Assembly (NCBI RefSeq): GCF_000337675.1
Contig: NZ_AOIB01000013.1
Location: 424,490-488,489, forward strand
Reading direction: 5' to 3'
DNA from: Natronococcus amylolyticus DSM 10524
GTDB lineage: Archaea; Halobacteriota; Halobacteria; Halobacteriales; Natrialbaceae
Length of the DNA: 64,000 nt
Positions 8,555 to 17,189 of the stretch are shown piece by piece. Each line of letters starts with the position of its first letter. Positions within the stretch are counted from its first letter, which is position 1. The position numbers were made by a program, and so were the translations under genes. The notes below the pieces were generated by a model. That model was not told the DNA's origin. It was given only the letters and a program-made list of their open reading frames with translations, and made no database searches.

Positions 8555-9151
8555 ATGCGCCAGTTCGTACTCATCGGTCACGAAGTCCCGACCGAGCCGT
8601 CGTTCTCGCTGGACGATCTCGCGGGCGGAGCCGGTCGACTCGACGCGCTCTGTCGGTCGATCACATCGGCGTTCGTCACCTCCCACGGGATCCGCGAGGA
8701 CGTCCGAGTCCACCTCGTCGCGGGCGACGAGTTCACGATCACCTTCGACGGAAGCGAGCTTCGGCGGCTAAACCCCGACGAGCGAAGCACCGCCGCGCTG
8801 GTCCGGAAGGCACTCGAACACCGCGAGGAAGCAATCGGTGCGATGCCGGCCGAACCCAGCCCCGGGGTCGAGCTCTACCGCCGCGGGTTCGAGGATACCC
8901 TCGAGATCGTCGCCGACGAGGGCACCGTCGTCCAGCTCCACGAGGACGGGGAGCCCGTTACCGCAGCGGAAACGCTCGAGGATCCGGTCTTCGTGCTCTC
9001 GGACCACCGGGACTTCACCCCCGAGGAGGCCGGGCTACTCGAGACCGCGGCCGACCGACGACTCCGGCTCGGCCCCGAACTCCTCCACGCCGACCAGGCG
9101 ATCACGGTAGCCCATCACTTCCTCGACACCGACGGCTACGAGCGCGTTTAG
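8555..9151 (+). CDS. trmY: tRNA (pseudouridine54-N1)-methyltransferase TrmY
   Basis: A 198-residue SPOUT-class methyltransferase beginning MRQFVLIGHEVP, the characteristic TrmY N terminus. It methylates N1 of pseudouridine 54 in the tRNA T-loop, using S-adenosylmethionine. The C-terminal knot region includes VFVLSDHRDFTPEE and LLHADQAITVAHHFLD, the SAM-binding and dimer part. Its substrate is made by Pus10, which is also encoded in this window (4950-6326). The ATG at 8555 is set by the family's conserved first residues. Confidence 0.93.
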   Translation: MRQFVLIGHEVPTEPSFSLDDLAGGAGRLDALCRSITSAFVTSHGIREDVRVHLVAGDEFTITFDGSELRRLNPDERSTAALVRKALEHREEAIGAMPAEPSPGVELYRRGFEDTLEIVADEGTVVQLHEDGEPVTAAETLEDPVFVLSDHRDFTPEEAGLLETAADRRLRLGPELLHADQAITVAHHFLDTDGYERV

Positions 9152-9155
9152 GTAG

Positions 9156-9179
9156 TTGTTAGAGGTTGGTTGCTAACAA
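9156..9179 (+). terminator. Small hairpin after trmY
   Basis: A 7-bp inverted repeat (TTGTTAG / CTAACAA) with a 10-nt loop starts 5 nt after the trmY stop. It has no strong T-run, so a role as terminator is only possible. Confidence 0.3.
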
Positions 9180-9338
9180 GTGCCACGATTTCGGCGGTGT
9201 ATAACGGGAGTCGTTTCGCTCGAGCGGGGCAGAAGGCGCCGAGCTCGAGGCAGGTACCGACGGTCGAGAGCTGCCGTCAGCCGGTCCGAGAGCCGTTTTC
9301 GGAAGGGTTAAACGAGCGGCTATCCACACTTTATCTGC

Positions 9339-9411
9339 GGGCCGGTGGGGTAGCTTGGTATCCTTCGGCCTTCGGGTGGCCGTAACCGCGATTCGAATTC
9401 GCGCCGGCCCA
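9339..9411 (+). tRNA. tRNA-Pro (CGG anticodon)
   Basis: A full cloverleaf can be drawn. The acceptor stem is GGGCCGG (9339-9345) with CCGGCCC (9404-9410) and discriminator A9411. The D arm spans 9348-9364. The anticodon stem is CGGCC (9366-9370) with GGCCG (9378-9382). The 7-nt loop TTCGGGT has anticodon CGG at 9373-9375. The T stem is CGCGA/TCGCG with loop TTCGAAT. The variable loop is short. CCA is not encoded and no intron is present. It decodes the proline codon CCG. Confidence 0.95.
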
Positions 9412-9543
9412 CTTTCTCCCGCACCACAACAACGAGAAGCGGAGCGACGAGTCTGCGATAGGGAGCCAGACCGAAACAGAGTCAACCGAACGGGAGACGC
9501 ACGGTAACGCGGATCTGTCGCAGCGCGACCGTCTCGCGAACTA

Positions 9544-9933
9544 TCAGAGGACTCGATCGGGCCGAATCCGAACTATCACCCGCTCGGTTTCGACCGGGTT
9601 CGGATACTCCTCGACGTCCAGATACCGCTGCGAAAGCTCGTCGATGTGGGCTCGAGCGCCGTCCGTCTGCAGTTCTTCGACCTCACCGACGACCGACAGG
9701 TACCGGTACGGATCGTCCGGGTCGGTCATGCTGACCCCGACGACGGGGTTCGCCCGCGCGTTGCGCTCCTTCTGGCGGCCGCGCTCAGTGTTGACCAGCA
9801 GTCGCTTTGCCTCGGGATCGTAGTCGATCCAGACCGGCGTAATGTGGGGCGCGCCATCGGCGGTTAGGGTTCCGACGTGAGCGAACGTCGGTTTCTCGAA
9901 CAGGTCGTGGTACTCCTCGGGGATCGGGACCAT
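9544..9933 (-). CDS. Pyridoxamine 5'-phosphate oxidase-like flavin/F420 protein
   Basis: A 129-residue split-beta-barrel protein of the pyridoxamine phosphate oxidase/F420-dependent reductase superfamily. The key pattern is FAHVGTLTADGAPHITPVW, followed by LLVNTERGRQKERNARANP and YRYLSVVGEVEE, which form the flavin or F420 binding barrel. It probably reduces or oxidises a small substrate as a dimer; the substrate cannot be read from the sequence. F420 use is plausible because cofH is present in the window. The start MVPIPEEYHD is preferred over a longer reading to 9999. Confidence 0.82.
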   Translation of the reverse strand: MVPIPEEYHDLFEKPTFAHVGTLTADGAPHITPVWIDYDPEAKRLLVNTERGRQKERNARANPVVGVSMTDPDDPYRYLSVVGEVEELQTDGARAHIDELSQRYLDVEEYPNPVETERVIVRIRPDRVL

Positions 9934-10046
9934 GGTTTGGGACACGCTCGCCGACTTCTTGGTGCTGTCTCTCACTGGCGTGCTCGCTCGAGCGAGCACG
10001 CGAATGCCGGGGAGCGGCGTATGGTGGTCGAACGAGACCTACGGGT

Positions 10047-10265
10047 ATGGACCAGACCCGACGACGACTGCTGCAGGTCGGCGGCGCGACAATGGCGACC
10101 GCACTGATCGCCGGCTGTGGCGACGACGAAGACGATGAAGGGGCTCCGGAAGATCCCACGGAAGAGGACGAGGACGGCGGGATCGACGGCGGCGAGGACG
10201 ACCAGGCCGAAGCCGAGGAGGGGACCGGGAACGGCCAGGAGGCCGACGAGGACGACGAGGAGTAA
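10047..10265 (+). CDS. Small acidic Tat lipoprotein
   Basis: A 72-residue protein. Residues 1-24 form a Tat lipoprotein signal (RRRLLQVGGA, with lipobox IAGC at Cys24). The remaining 48 residues are almost only Asp, Glu, Gly and Ala, with no obvious fold. It would be a lipid-anchored, strongly negatively charged surface peptide. No family is recognised. It is divergent from the oxidase-like gene upstream and starts about 110 bp from it. Confidence 0.7.
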   Translation: MDQTRRRLLQVGGATMATALIAGCGDDEDDEGAPEDPTEEDEDGGIDGGEDDQAEAEEGTGNGQEADEDDEE

Positions 10266-10377
10266 CCCCGCGACGCTACCTCGAGGCGGTTTCTGTTGAC
10301 TCTCGGATCGACTCGAGCGACGGGAGTAGCTACTCCGAATCCAAACCGTTACTGGATTCGAGCGCCTCGAACTGACG

Positions 10378-11109
10378 ATGACCGACGGACTCGACAGTGA
10401 CGTCGCCTCCGCGGACGACGTCGCAAAGCGACGCGACGATGTTGCAGCCCGCGTACGAACTCACGCCGGCGAGATGGCCCGTGAGTTGGCGGTTCTACAG
10501 GGCGGAGACTACGGCCAGCGGACCTTCGAGACCGACGACGGAGACTGGACGTTGAAGTACGAGGCCGGCGACGTCCAGTACCTGCGATACGAGCCGAGTT
10601 CGGGCTCCGAGATCTACGTCGTCTCGAGCAAACAGCCACCCGAACCGGGCCCGTTCGAGCGGGCGCTCGAGGACTACGACGCGTTCGTCGAGGTCTTCAA
10701 CGACCACATCGAGTCGTTCGAGGGGCTGTTCGACGACGCGGCGACGGAGCTCCCCGCGGTCGCCAGCGCGGCGGAGCTGGCCGCCGAGCGTGACCGCATC
10801 CTCGAGCGAATCCGGGAGGTCGCGACCGCGATGGCCCAGCAGCTCCACCGCTACGACGGGGAGTACGGCACCTATCGGACGACGGTGTCGGGCACCCGCT
10901 GGGAGCTGAAGTGGGACGGCGACGCGGTTTCGTACCTGCGAGTCGGCGGATCGGATGGCACCTACCTGCTCTCACAGTATGGCCCCGCACCGGCCCCAGA
11001 GGTTCGTCGGCTCGTCGGCGACGTCGGCGCGTTCGTCTCCTCGTTCAACGAGGACGTCGCCGACCTCGAGGCGGACCTCTCCCGCGTTTCATTCGAGACG
11101 ACGACGTAG
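10378..11109 (+). CDS. Conserved haloarchaeal protein with an internal duplication
   Basis: A 243-residue soluble, acidic protein of unknown function built from two copies of one ~100-residue module (about 19-118 and 139-236). Matching landmarks in the two copies are YGQRTF / YGTYRT, WTLKYEAGDVQYLRY / WELKWDGDAVSYLRV, IYVVSSKQPPEP / TYLLSQYGPAPAP and FVEVFNDHI / FVSSFNEDV. Each module has an N-terminal helix, a beta-rich middle and a C-terminal helix. There is no signal peptide or membrane segment. It appears monocistronic. No enzyme motif is visible. Confidence 0.8.
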   Translation: MTDGLDSDVASADDVAKRRDDVAARVRTHAGEMARELAVLQGGDYGQRTFETDDGDWTLKYEAGDVQYLRYEPSSGSEIYVVSSKQPPEPGPFERALEDYDAFVEVFNDHIESFEGLFDDAATELPAVASAAELAAERDRILERIREVATAMAQQLHRYDGEYGTYRTTVSGTRWELKWDGDAVSYLRVGGSDGTYLLSQYGPAPAPEVRRLVGDVGAFVSSFNEDVADLEADLSRVSFETTT

Positions 11110-11334
11110 GCGCTGCCTACGGGTACAGACAACGACTGTAGGGACTCCGTTCTCCGCCTGCTCGAGGACGACCCCTACGGACTCCGCCTGGTGCCGGCTG
11201 GGAACGGTACCTGTGTCCGTGCTCGGACGACCGATCGTAGACCGTTCGTTCCGGCCTCGAGAGGGGAAAGCCGTCACGGACGAACCGCTCGAGGCCGTCG
11301 CTCTCCGGCGGGTGACGGAACAAACGGAACGCCC

Positions 11335-11610
11335 TCAGACGTCGACGTATCGACTGACCCACTCCTGGCGCTGCTGGAGTTCGCGTCGACCTTTCGGCGT
11401 CAGCGCGTAGTAGTTCGTCCGCCGGTCGAGCTGGCCCTTCTCGATGAGCTCCTTCTCGACGAGCGCGTCGAGATTCGGGTACAGTCGGCCGTGTGTCACC
11501 GGCTGGTCGATATACTGGTTGATGTCGTCGAGGATTTCCTGTCCCGACGGTCGGTCCTTGCCCGCAATGACGTACAGCAAGTCGCGCTGGAATCCGGTTA
11601 GTTCGTCCAT
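11335..11610 (-). CDS. PadR-family transcriptional regulator
   Basis: A 91-residue winged-helix protein. GFQRDLLYVIAG, SGQEILDDIN, THGRLYPNLDALVEKELIEKG and a final wing NYYALTPKGRREL match the PadR pattern in order. PadR proteins are dimeric DNA-binding repressors controlling stress or efflux genes. The protein is short, lacking the C-terminal dimerisation domain of long PadR members, as is common in haloarchaea. The 225 bp between its stop and the gene at 10378-11109 shows no credible gene. Its target is unknown. Confidence 0.85.
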   Translation of the reverse strand: MDELTGFQRDLLYVIAGKDRPSGQEILDDINQYIDQPVTHGRLYPNLDALVEKELIEKGQLDRRTNYYALTPKGRRELQQRQEWVSRYVDV

Positions 11611-11781
11611 GGAGTGTCCTCTGAGTGACGACCTTCAGCGATCTGTGGCTTTGTTATAGAGCGGGTACGTTCGCTCGTCCCACCGGAACGCACTACATAG
11701 GCGGCTTTCGGCTCACGCTACTCGGTCACAGTCCGAAACCGTGACGGGGCGTTTTTTACGCCGACTGCCGTATCGGGAGTT

Positions 11782-12336
11782 ATGCCAACCGATCCGCTCG
11801 CCTGGGAAACCCTCGAGGAACGGACGTCGTACTCCTGCCCGGGGTTCGACGTGCTCACCGAAACCGTCCGACTTCCGGACGGGTCCGAAACCGAGTTCGA
11901 CTACGTCTCGGAGCCGGCGAGCGTCTGCGTCCTACCGTTTACGCCCGACGGCGACGTCGTCTGCATCGAGGAGTGGCGCCAGGCGGTCTCGCGGGTCAAT
12001 CTCGGCCTTCCCGTCGGCGGCACCGAACCCGAGGACGACGACCTCGAGGCCGCGGCCAGGCGCGAACTGGCCGAGGAAACCGGCCACGAGGCCGAGCGAC
12101 TCGAGCCGCTAATCACGGTCGAACCGGCCAACGGGTTCGCCGACTCGGTCATGCACTTCTTCGTCGCCTACGGCTGTCGCCCCGCCGCCGAGCAGCGCCT
12201 CGACCACAACGAGAGCATCCGTCCGACCGAGACGACCCTCGAGGAGCTCACGGAGGCGGTCCGTACCGGAGAGATCCGCGACGGCAGGACGGTGCTTGCG
12301 CTGTCGTACTACCGGCTGTTCGAGGCGGACGAGTAG
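11782..12336 (+). CDS. NUDIX hydrolase (ADP-ribose pyrophosphatase-like)
   Basis: A 184-residue Nudix enzyme. The Nudix box is complete, running from GGTEPEDDDLEAAARREL to AEETGHEAE (GX5EX7REUXEEXGU), and carries the metal-binding glutamates. The preceding VVCIEEWRQAVSRVNLGLPVG resembles ADP-ribose or nucleoside-diphosphate-sugar pyrophosphatases, which hydrolyse X-linked nucleoside diphosphates. The ATG at 11782 follows a TATA-like GTTTTTTAC about 30 nt upstream, consistent with a leaderless transcript. Confidence 0.87.
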   Translation: MPTDPLAWETLEERTSYSCPGFDVLTETVRLPDGSETEFDYVSEPASVCVLPFTPDGDVVCIEEWRQAVSRVNLGLPVGGTEPEDDDLEAAARRELAEETGHEAERLEPLITVEPANGFADSVMHFFVAYGCRPAAEQRLDHNESIRPTETTLEELTEAVRTGEIRDGRTVLALSYYRLFEADE

Positions 12337-12370
12337 ATAGCTCGTGAAGCGAGACGGGGCGCCTGGTCCA

Positions 12371-12402
12371 TAAAAAAGACGGCCGCGAGCGATCGCGGCC
12401 GG
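12371..12402 (-). terminator. Intrinsic-type terminator of the first acidic paralogue
   Basis: On the minus strand, 31 nt after the stop of the gene at 12433-13668, an 8-9 bp GC-only stem (GGCCGCGA / TCGCGGCC) with a 4-nt loop is followed by six T residues. This is the classical hairpin plus T-run arrangement. Confidence 0.65.
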
Positions 12403-12432
12403 TGGTACGGTTCGATCGCTCGAGCGGACCGT

Positions 12433-13668
12433 TCAGCGCAGGGCTGCGATCGAGGACGTCTCGTCCTCGTCGTCCTCGAGGTCGTTCTCCTCGTCGTCGG
12501 TCTCTTCGTCGGGCTCGGCCTCGTCGTCGGTCACTTCCTCGAGGTCCTGGGCGTCCCCGAGCGTGACGGTGTCAGCGTTGGCGTCGGTGACCGAGATCGT
12601 GGAGGCGGAGGCCTGGGAGACGGTTTCGGTCGTGGCCTCGTCGTTCTCCTCGTCAGCATCGTTCTCGTCCTCGTCGGCCTCGTTTTCGTCCTCGTCGGCT
12701 TCCTCGAGCGATTCGATCGTCATCGAGTCGAAGGTGATCTCCTCGACGTCGAACTGCTCGATGGTGAGGTCGTCGATCTCCTGGGTTTCGCCGTTCTCGT
12801 CCTCGTCGGCATCGTTCTCGTCCTCGTCGGCGGCGTTCTCCTCGTCTTCCTGAGCGGCGTCTTCATCCGCTACATCGTCGTTCTCGTCCGCAGCGGCATC
12901 GTCTTCGTCCGCAGCCGCGTCGTTCTCCTCTTCGTCGTCGCCGAAGATCCCGTCGAACCAGTCACCGATATCGTCGAGGAGCCCGCCATCCTCGACGGTC
13001 AGCTCGTCGATCGTCATTTGTTCGACGTCCATCGTCTCGATGGTCAGGGTCTGGATCGTGAGTTCGTTCGCGTCCTCGTCGATCAGATCCTGCCCGTTCT
13101 CGGGGGCCTCATCGTTATCGTTCATCTCTTCGTCCGTCTCGTCATCTGCGAGGTCGTTCTCCTCGTCAGCTTCTTCGTCGTCCATCATCTCGTCATCGTC
13201 CATCATGTCCTCGTCGTCCATCATGTCCTCGTCATCCATCATCTCGTCATCGTCCATCATGTCCTCGTCGTCCTCCTCGAGCTCGAGGTCGTCGATCGAG
13301 ACGTCCTCGAGGGTCAGCGACTCGAGCTGGATGTCCGAGATCGTTACGTCCTCGGTGGTCTCGGTGTCAGCAGTATCGTCCTCCTGGTTCTCATCTTCCT
13401 GATTCTCTTCACCGTTTTCCTCGAGTTCTTCCTCGAGATCCTGGGTGTCGGACTCGAGTTCGTCGACGTTCAGCTCCTCGATCGTCGCGTCCTCGATCGT
13501 CACTTCCTCGAGGTCGAGGGTCTCGACCTGGACGTTCTCGAGGGTCGCGCTCACGTCTCCGGCGTCGTCGCTCGTGCCCGCTGACGCGCCGGCGAGGGCG
13601 GGACCCCCCGAAAGCGCGACCAGCAGTGCGACGAACACGACGCCGAGTTTCTGTACGTTTGAAACCAT
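12433..13668 (-). CDS. Secreted acidic pentapeptide-repeat protein, paralogue A
   Basis: A 411-residue protein with a Sec-type signal peptide (hydrophobic core VVFVALLVALSGG, likely cut near ALA-GASA, residues 25-30). The mature part alternates five short ordered blocks (residues 41-72, 106-131, 201-227, 298-322 and 347-379) with Asp/Glu/Asn-rich linkers. The blocks are runs of pentads such as LTIET-MDVEQ-MTIDE: hydrophobic at positions 1 and 3, acidic at 4-5. This resembles pentapeptide-repeat beta-helices. One linker is a run of MMDD units. It ends in SIAAL-R, with no membrane anchor. It is 57% or so conserved by eye only within the blocks and signal of its neighbour. The function is unknown. 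Confidence 0.85.
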   Translation of the reverse strand: MVSNVQKLGVVFVALLVALSGGPALAGASAGTSDDAGDVSATLENVQVETLDLEEVTIEDATIEELNVDELESDTQDLEEELEENGEENQEDENQEDDTADTETTEDVTISDIQLESLTLEDVSIDDLELEEDDEDMMDDDEMMDDEDMMDDEDMMDDDEMMDDEEADEENDLADDETDEEMNDNDEAPENGQDLIDEDANELTIQTLTIETMDVEQMTIDELTVEDGGLLDDIGDWFDGIFGDDEEENDAAADEDDAAADENDDVADEDAAQEDEENAADEDENDADEDENGETQEIDDLTIEQFDVEEITFDSMTIESLEEADEDENEADEDENDADEENDEATTETVSQASASTISVTDANADTVTLGDAQDLEEVTDDEAEPDEETDDEENDLEDDEDETSSIAALR

Positions 13669-13696
13669 GCGAGCCGACCGTGGTCGGTAGCCGAGC

Positions 13697-13717
13697 TAAA
13701 ACGAGCCGACTGTTACG
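13697..13717 (-). promoter_or_regulatory. 21-bp promoter box of paralogue A
   Basis: Read on the minus strand, a CGTAACAGTCG element is followed by GCTCGTTTTA. The TTTTA is a TATA-like box ending 29 nt before the ATG, so a leaderless transcript is likely. The 21-bp box differs by one base from the one upstream of paralogue B and sits at the same distance from the start. Confidence 0.65.
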
Positions 13718-13966
13718 GTGTCGTGCTGGAGACAAGCCGGAATTAGCGACCGACTCCGGCGTCCTAATCAGTCGTTCACTCCGACCAGATCGGCGGCGAC
13801 TCGCGATCGAAACCATTCCTGTCAGGTTTCAGACATCCTGAACGCGATGGTCGGTATCACTCCGCGGGAACAGGACGTTTACTCACGGCACCGAAAAGAA
13901 ATCGCGATCAGTCCGCGGTCGACACCGCCGACCGACCGGAATCGGTCGATCTCGCGTGCAATCCGG

Positions 13967-15328
13967 TTAGCTCAGCGCGGCGATCGAGGGGAGACCGTCG
14001 TCGTTCTCCTCCTCGTCGTCATCGTCGTCGAGCAGCCCGTCGTCATCCTCCTCGTCGTCATCGTCATCGAGCAGTCCGTTATCGTTCTCCTCCTCGTCGT
14101 CGACCGCCTCGAGCTCCGCGGCGTCGCCGAGCGTCAGCGTGTCGACGGTCGCGTCACCGATCGAGATCGACGAGGCGGACGCCTGGCTGACCGTCTCCTC
14201 GTCGTCGTTCATCTCGTCGGCGTCCTCGTCGTTCATCTCGTCGTCTTCAGCCGCGTCGTCATCCATCTCCTCGTCGTCGTTCATCTCGTCGTTCGCGTCC
14301 TCGTCGTTCTCGGGCGCGTCCTCGTCGTCAGCTTCCTCGACCGACATCGCGGTCATCGAGTCGATGGTCATCTCCTCGACGTCGAACTGTTCGATGGTGA
14401 GGTCGTCGATCTCCTGGGTTTCACCGTTGTCGTCCTCGGGTGCGTCCTCGTCATCCATTTCCTCGTCGTCGGCGTTCTCCTCGTCCTCGGCCTCGTCGTC
14501 GTTCGCGTTCTCTTCGTCATCGACGCCGTTCTCCTCGTCATCGACACCGTTCTCTTCGTCTTCAGCCGCGTCTTCGTCGTTCATCTCGTCGTCCTCGACG
14601 GTTAGCTCGTCGATGGTGAGCTGCTCGACGTCCATCGTCTCGATGGTCAGAGTCTGGATCGAGAGCTCGTCAGCCTCCTCGTCGATCAGATCCTGGCCGT
14701 TCTCTTCGGCCTCGTCGTTGTCGTCCTCGAGCAGGCCGTCGTCGTTGTCGTCAGCTTCGTCGTTCTCCTCGTCGTTCAGGATGCCGTCGTCGTTCTCCTC
14801 CTCGTCGTCGGCTTCGTCAGCCTCCTCGTCATCGACGCCATTGTCCTCCTCGTCGACGTCGTTCATCTCGTCCTCGTCGAGTTCGAGGTCATCGACCGAG
14901 ACGTCCTCGAGCTCGAGCGACTCGAGTTCGATGTCGGTGAGGGTCACCTCGTCGGCGTCCTCGTCGTTCATCTCGTCCTCGTCGTTGGCGTTCTCCTCGT
15001 CATCGACGCCGTTCTCTTCGTCGTCGGCGTTCTCCTCGTCGTCAGCCGCCTCGTCCTCGTCGGCGGCATCGTCGTTCTCATCGAGTGCGTCCTGAAGCTC
15101 CTGGGTGTCAGCGTCGAACTCCTCGACGTTCAGCTCCTCGATGGTAGCGTCTTCGACCGTGACGCTGTCGAGTTCGAGGCTCTCGACCTGGACGTTCTCG
15201 AGTGTTGCGCTCGTGTCTCCGGCGTCGTCGCTCGCGGCTGCGGACGCTCCGGCGAGGGCAGGACCCCCCGACAGAGCGACCAGCAGAGCAACGAAGACGA
15301 CGCCGAGTTGCTGCGATCGTGAAACCAT
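13967..15328 (-). CDS. Secreted acidic pentapeptide-repeat protein, paralogue B
   Basis: A 453-residue paralogue of the next gene downstream, with the same plan: a Sec signal peptide (residues 1-30, nearly identical), then five pentapeptide blocks (41-72, 126-151, 220-246, 308-332 and 378-409) separated by acidic linkers, and a C-terminal SIAAL-S. Landmarks shared with paralogue A include ATLENVQVE, NGQDLIDE, IQTLTIETMDVEQ, GETQEIDDLTIEQFDVEE and TVSQASAS. The linkers differ completely: here they use repeated DDEENGV and DDGLLDD units. The ATG at 15328 (MVSRSQQLG) is chosen to match MVSNVQKLG of A; an ATG 9 nt upstream is possible. It has its own promoter. The function is unknown. Confidence 0.85.
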   Translation of the reverse strand: MVSRSQQLGVVFVALLVALSGGPALAGASAAASDDAGDTSATLENVQVESLELDSVTVEDATIEELNVEEFDADTQELQDALDENDDAADEDEAADDEENADDEENGVDDEENANDEDEMNDEDADEVTLTDIELESLELEDVSVDDLELDEDEMNDVDEEDNGVDDEEADEADDEEENDDGILNDEENDEADDNDDGLLEDDNDEAEENGQDLIDEEADELSIQTLTIETMDVEQLTIDELTVEDDEMNDEDAAEDEENGVDDEENGVDDEENANDDEAEDEENADDEEMDDEDAPEDDNGETQEIDDLTIEQFDVEEMTIDSMTAMSVEEADDEDAPENDEDANDEMNDDEEMDDDAAEDDEMNDEDADEMNDDEETVSQASASSISIGDATVDTLTLGDAAELEAVDDEEENDNGLLDDDDDEEDDDGLLDDDDDEEENDDGLPSIAALS

Positions 15329-15356
15329 GCGAACCACGCTACATCCAGCCGGAGAG

Positions 15357-15377
15357 TAAAACGAGACGACTGTTACG
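15357..15377 (-). promoter_or_regulatory. 21-bp promoter box of paralogue B
   Basis: The minus-strand element CGTAACAGTCG then TCTCGTTTTA lies 29 nt before the ATG. It differs from the box of paralogue A by one base, while the sequence between box and ATG and beyond the box has diverged. This points to a conserved core promoter or operator. Confidence 0.65.
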
Positions 15378-15582
15378 CCATTATCGTCGAGAAAAGATCA
15401 GTTAGAACCGTGTAACCGTCGCTAACCTCTCGTTCTTCGTCTCGTTTCTTGTGACCGTAATCGGCGGCGACACTACGGAGACACCGCGGCGACACGACGC
15501 CGATCGATCGGCTCCGGATCGACGGACGGGCCCACCGGCGGAGAACGGAACGTTTACCGACGCCCTCGCCAACACACGGTCG

Positions 15583-17061
15583 ATGCGCGAGTGCTTCGAA
15601 CTCCGGGACGCCGACGCCGGCGGTCGTATCGGCGAACTCACCGTTCCGCGAGCGGACGTGACCGTCGAGACGCCGGCGCTGTTGCCGGTGATCAATCCGA
15701 ATCTGGACACGATCTCCCCCCGTCGGCTCGCCGAGGAGTTCGGCGCCGAGATCCTCATCACCAACTCCTACATCATCTACGGCACCGAGGACGTTCGCGA
15801 GGCAGCCCTCGAGGACGGCCTCCACGAACTGTTCGACTTCCCGGGGGCGATCATGACCGACTCCGGCTCCTTCCAGCTCGCGGAGTACGGCGAGATCGAC
15901 GTCACGACCGAGGAGATCCTCGACTTCCAGTACCGGATCGGTTCGGACATCGCTACCCCAGTCGACATCCCGACCCCGCCGGACGTCTCCCGCGAGCAGG
16001 CCGAGGACGAACTCGCGACCACGCAGGAACGCCTCGAGATCGCCGAGACCGTCGATACGGGCGAGATGCTCGTCAACGCGCCCGTCCAGGGCTCGACCTA
16101 CCCCGACCTCCGCAAGGACGCGGGCCGACACGCGGCCGAAACGGATCTTGACGTCTTCCCCGTCGGTGCGGTCGTCCCCCTGATGAACGACTACCGCTAC
16201 GACGACATGATCGACGCCGTCGCGGGCGCCAAACGCGGTCTGGGCGCCGACGCGCCCGTTCACCTCTTCGGCGCCGGCCACCCCATGATGTTCGCGCTCG
16301 CGGTCGCGATGGGGTGTGATCTGTTCGACTCGGCCGCCTACGCGCTGTACGCCCGAGACGATCGCTACCTGACGGTTCGTGGCACCCGCCACCTCGAGGA
16401 TCTCGAGTATCTGCCGTGTTCGTGTCCGGTCTGTACCGAAAACGACCCCGACGATCTCCGGGCGCTCGAGGACAAACCACGGGAGAAAGAACTCGCCGCG
16501 CACAACCTCCATGTCACCTTCGAGGAGATCCGACGTATCAAGCAGGCCATCCGTGCGGGCAACCTCCTCGAGCTCGTCGAACAGCGCGCCCGCGCTCACC
16601 CGACGATGCTCGACGGCTACCGGACACTGCTCGATCACGCCGACCAGCTCGAGCGCTCGGATCCCGTCTCGAAGGGCGCCTTTTTCTACACCTCCCACGA
16701 GAGCGCGCGCCGACCCGAGGTACTGCGCCACCACCAGCGCCTCGACCGTCTCGCGGTACCCGACTCGTTGTTTCTCACCGAGGGCGACTCGGACAGCGAG
16801 CGCTACGACGAGTCCTGGCGGGTCCAGCCGCCATTTGGCCCCTTCCCGCGGGCGCTCTCGAAGAGCTATCCCCTCACCGCCGAAGTGCCCGAGCGAACCG
16901 ACCGTAGCGCGCTCGAGGCCGCAGCCGACGGCGTCGCCCGCTTAGTTGAGACGAATCCCGAGACCGAGTTCGCGCTCGGCCACCGGGGGTGGCCGGCGGA
17001 CGTGCTCGAGCGGATACCGGACGGCGTCGACCTCGTTGATCTGTCGGGAGAAAGCGGCTGA
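15583..17061 (+). CDS. tgtA: Archaeal tRNA-guanine(15) transglycosylase
   Basis: A 492-residue TgtA, which swaps guanine 15 in the D-loop of archaeal tRNAs for preQ0, the first tRNA-bound step of archaeosine synthesis. The TIM-barrel core shows [15 protein letters not shown], with the catalytic Asp region, and a later [11 protein letters not shown] segment. The zinc site is CSCPVC, followed by a His some 30 residues later ([10 protein letters not shown]). The C-terminal region continues to residue 492. The start [14 protein letters not shown] fits the family; the upstream extension is low quality. arcS follows 1.3 kb downstream. Confidence 0.93.
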   Translation: MRECFELRDADAGGRIGELTVPRADVTVETPALLPVINPNLDTISPRRLAEEFGAEILITNSYIIYGTEDVREAALEDGLHELFDFPGAIMTDSGSFQLAEYGEIDVTTEEILDFQYRIGSDIATPVDIPTPPDVSREQAEDELATTQERLEIAETVDTGEMLVNAPVQGSTYPDLRKDAGRHAAETDLDVFPVGAVVPLMNDYRYDDMIDAVAGAKRGLGADAPVHLFGAGHPMMFALAVAMGCDLFDSAAYALYARDDRYLTVRGTRHLEDLEYLPCSCPVCTENDPDDLRALEDKPREKELAAHNLHVTFEEIRRIKQAIRAGNLLELVEQRARAHPTMLDGYRTLLDHADQLERSDPVSKGAFFYTSHESARRPEVLRHHQRLDRLAVPDSLFLTEGDSDSERYDESWRVQPPFGPFPRALSKSYPLTAEVPERTDRSALEAAADGVARLVETNPETEFALGHRGWPADVLERIPDGVDLVDLSGESG

Positions 17062-17189
17062 AGGTTCCGTTTGCGGGTTCGTTTGCGAAGCCGCTACTGC
17101 ACCCAAATAGCGATTACAGCGCGGCTCCTCGAGGACGGCGTCCGACACGGACCAGAACAGCAAAGGGGCGAGCGCGACCCAGTAGCGGT

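Noticed and set aside
12433-15328. Short direct repeats resembling a CRISPR array
   Set aside because: The repeats are 6-21 bp, contiguous, in frame and code for Asp/Glu linkers. There is no constant repeat with unique spacers and no cas gene nearby.
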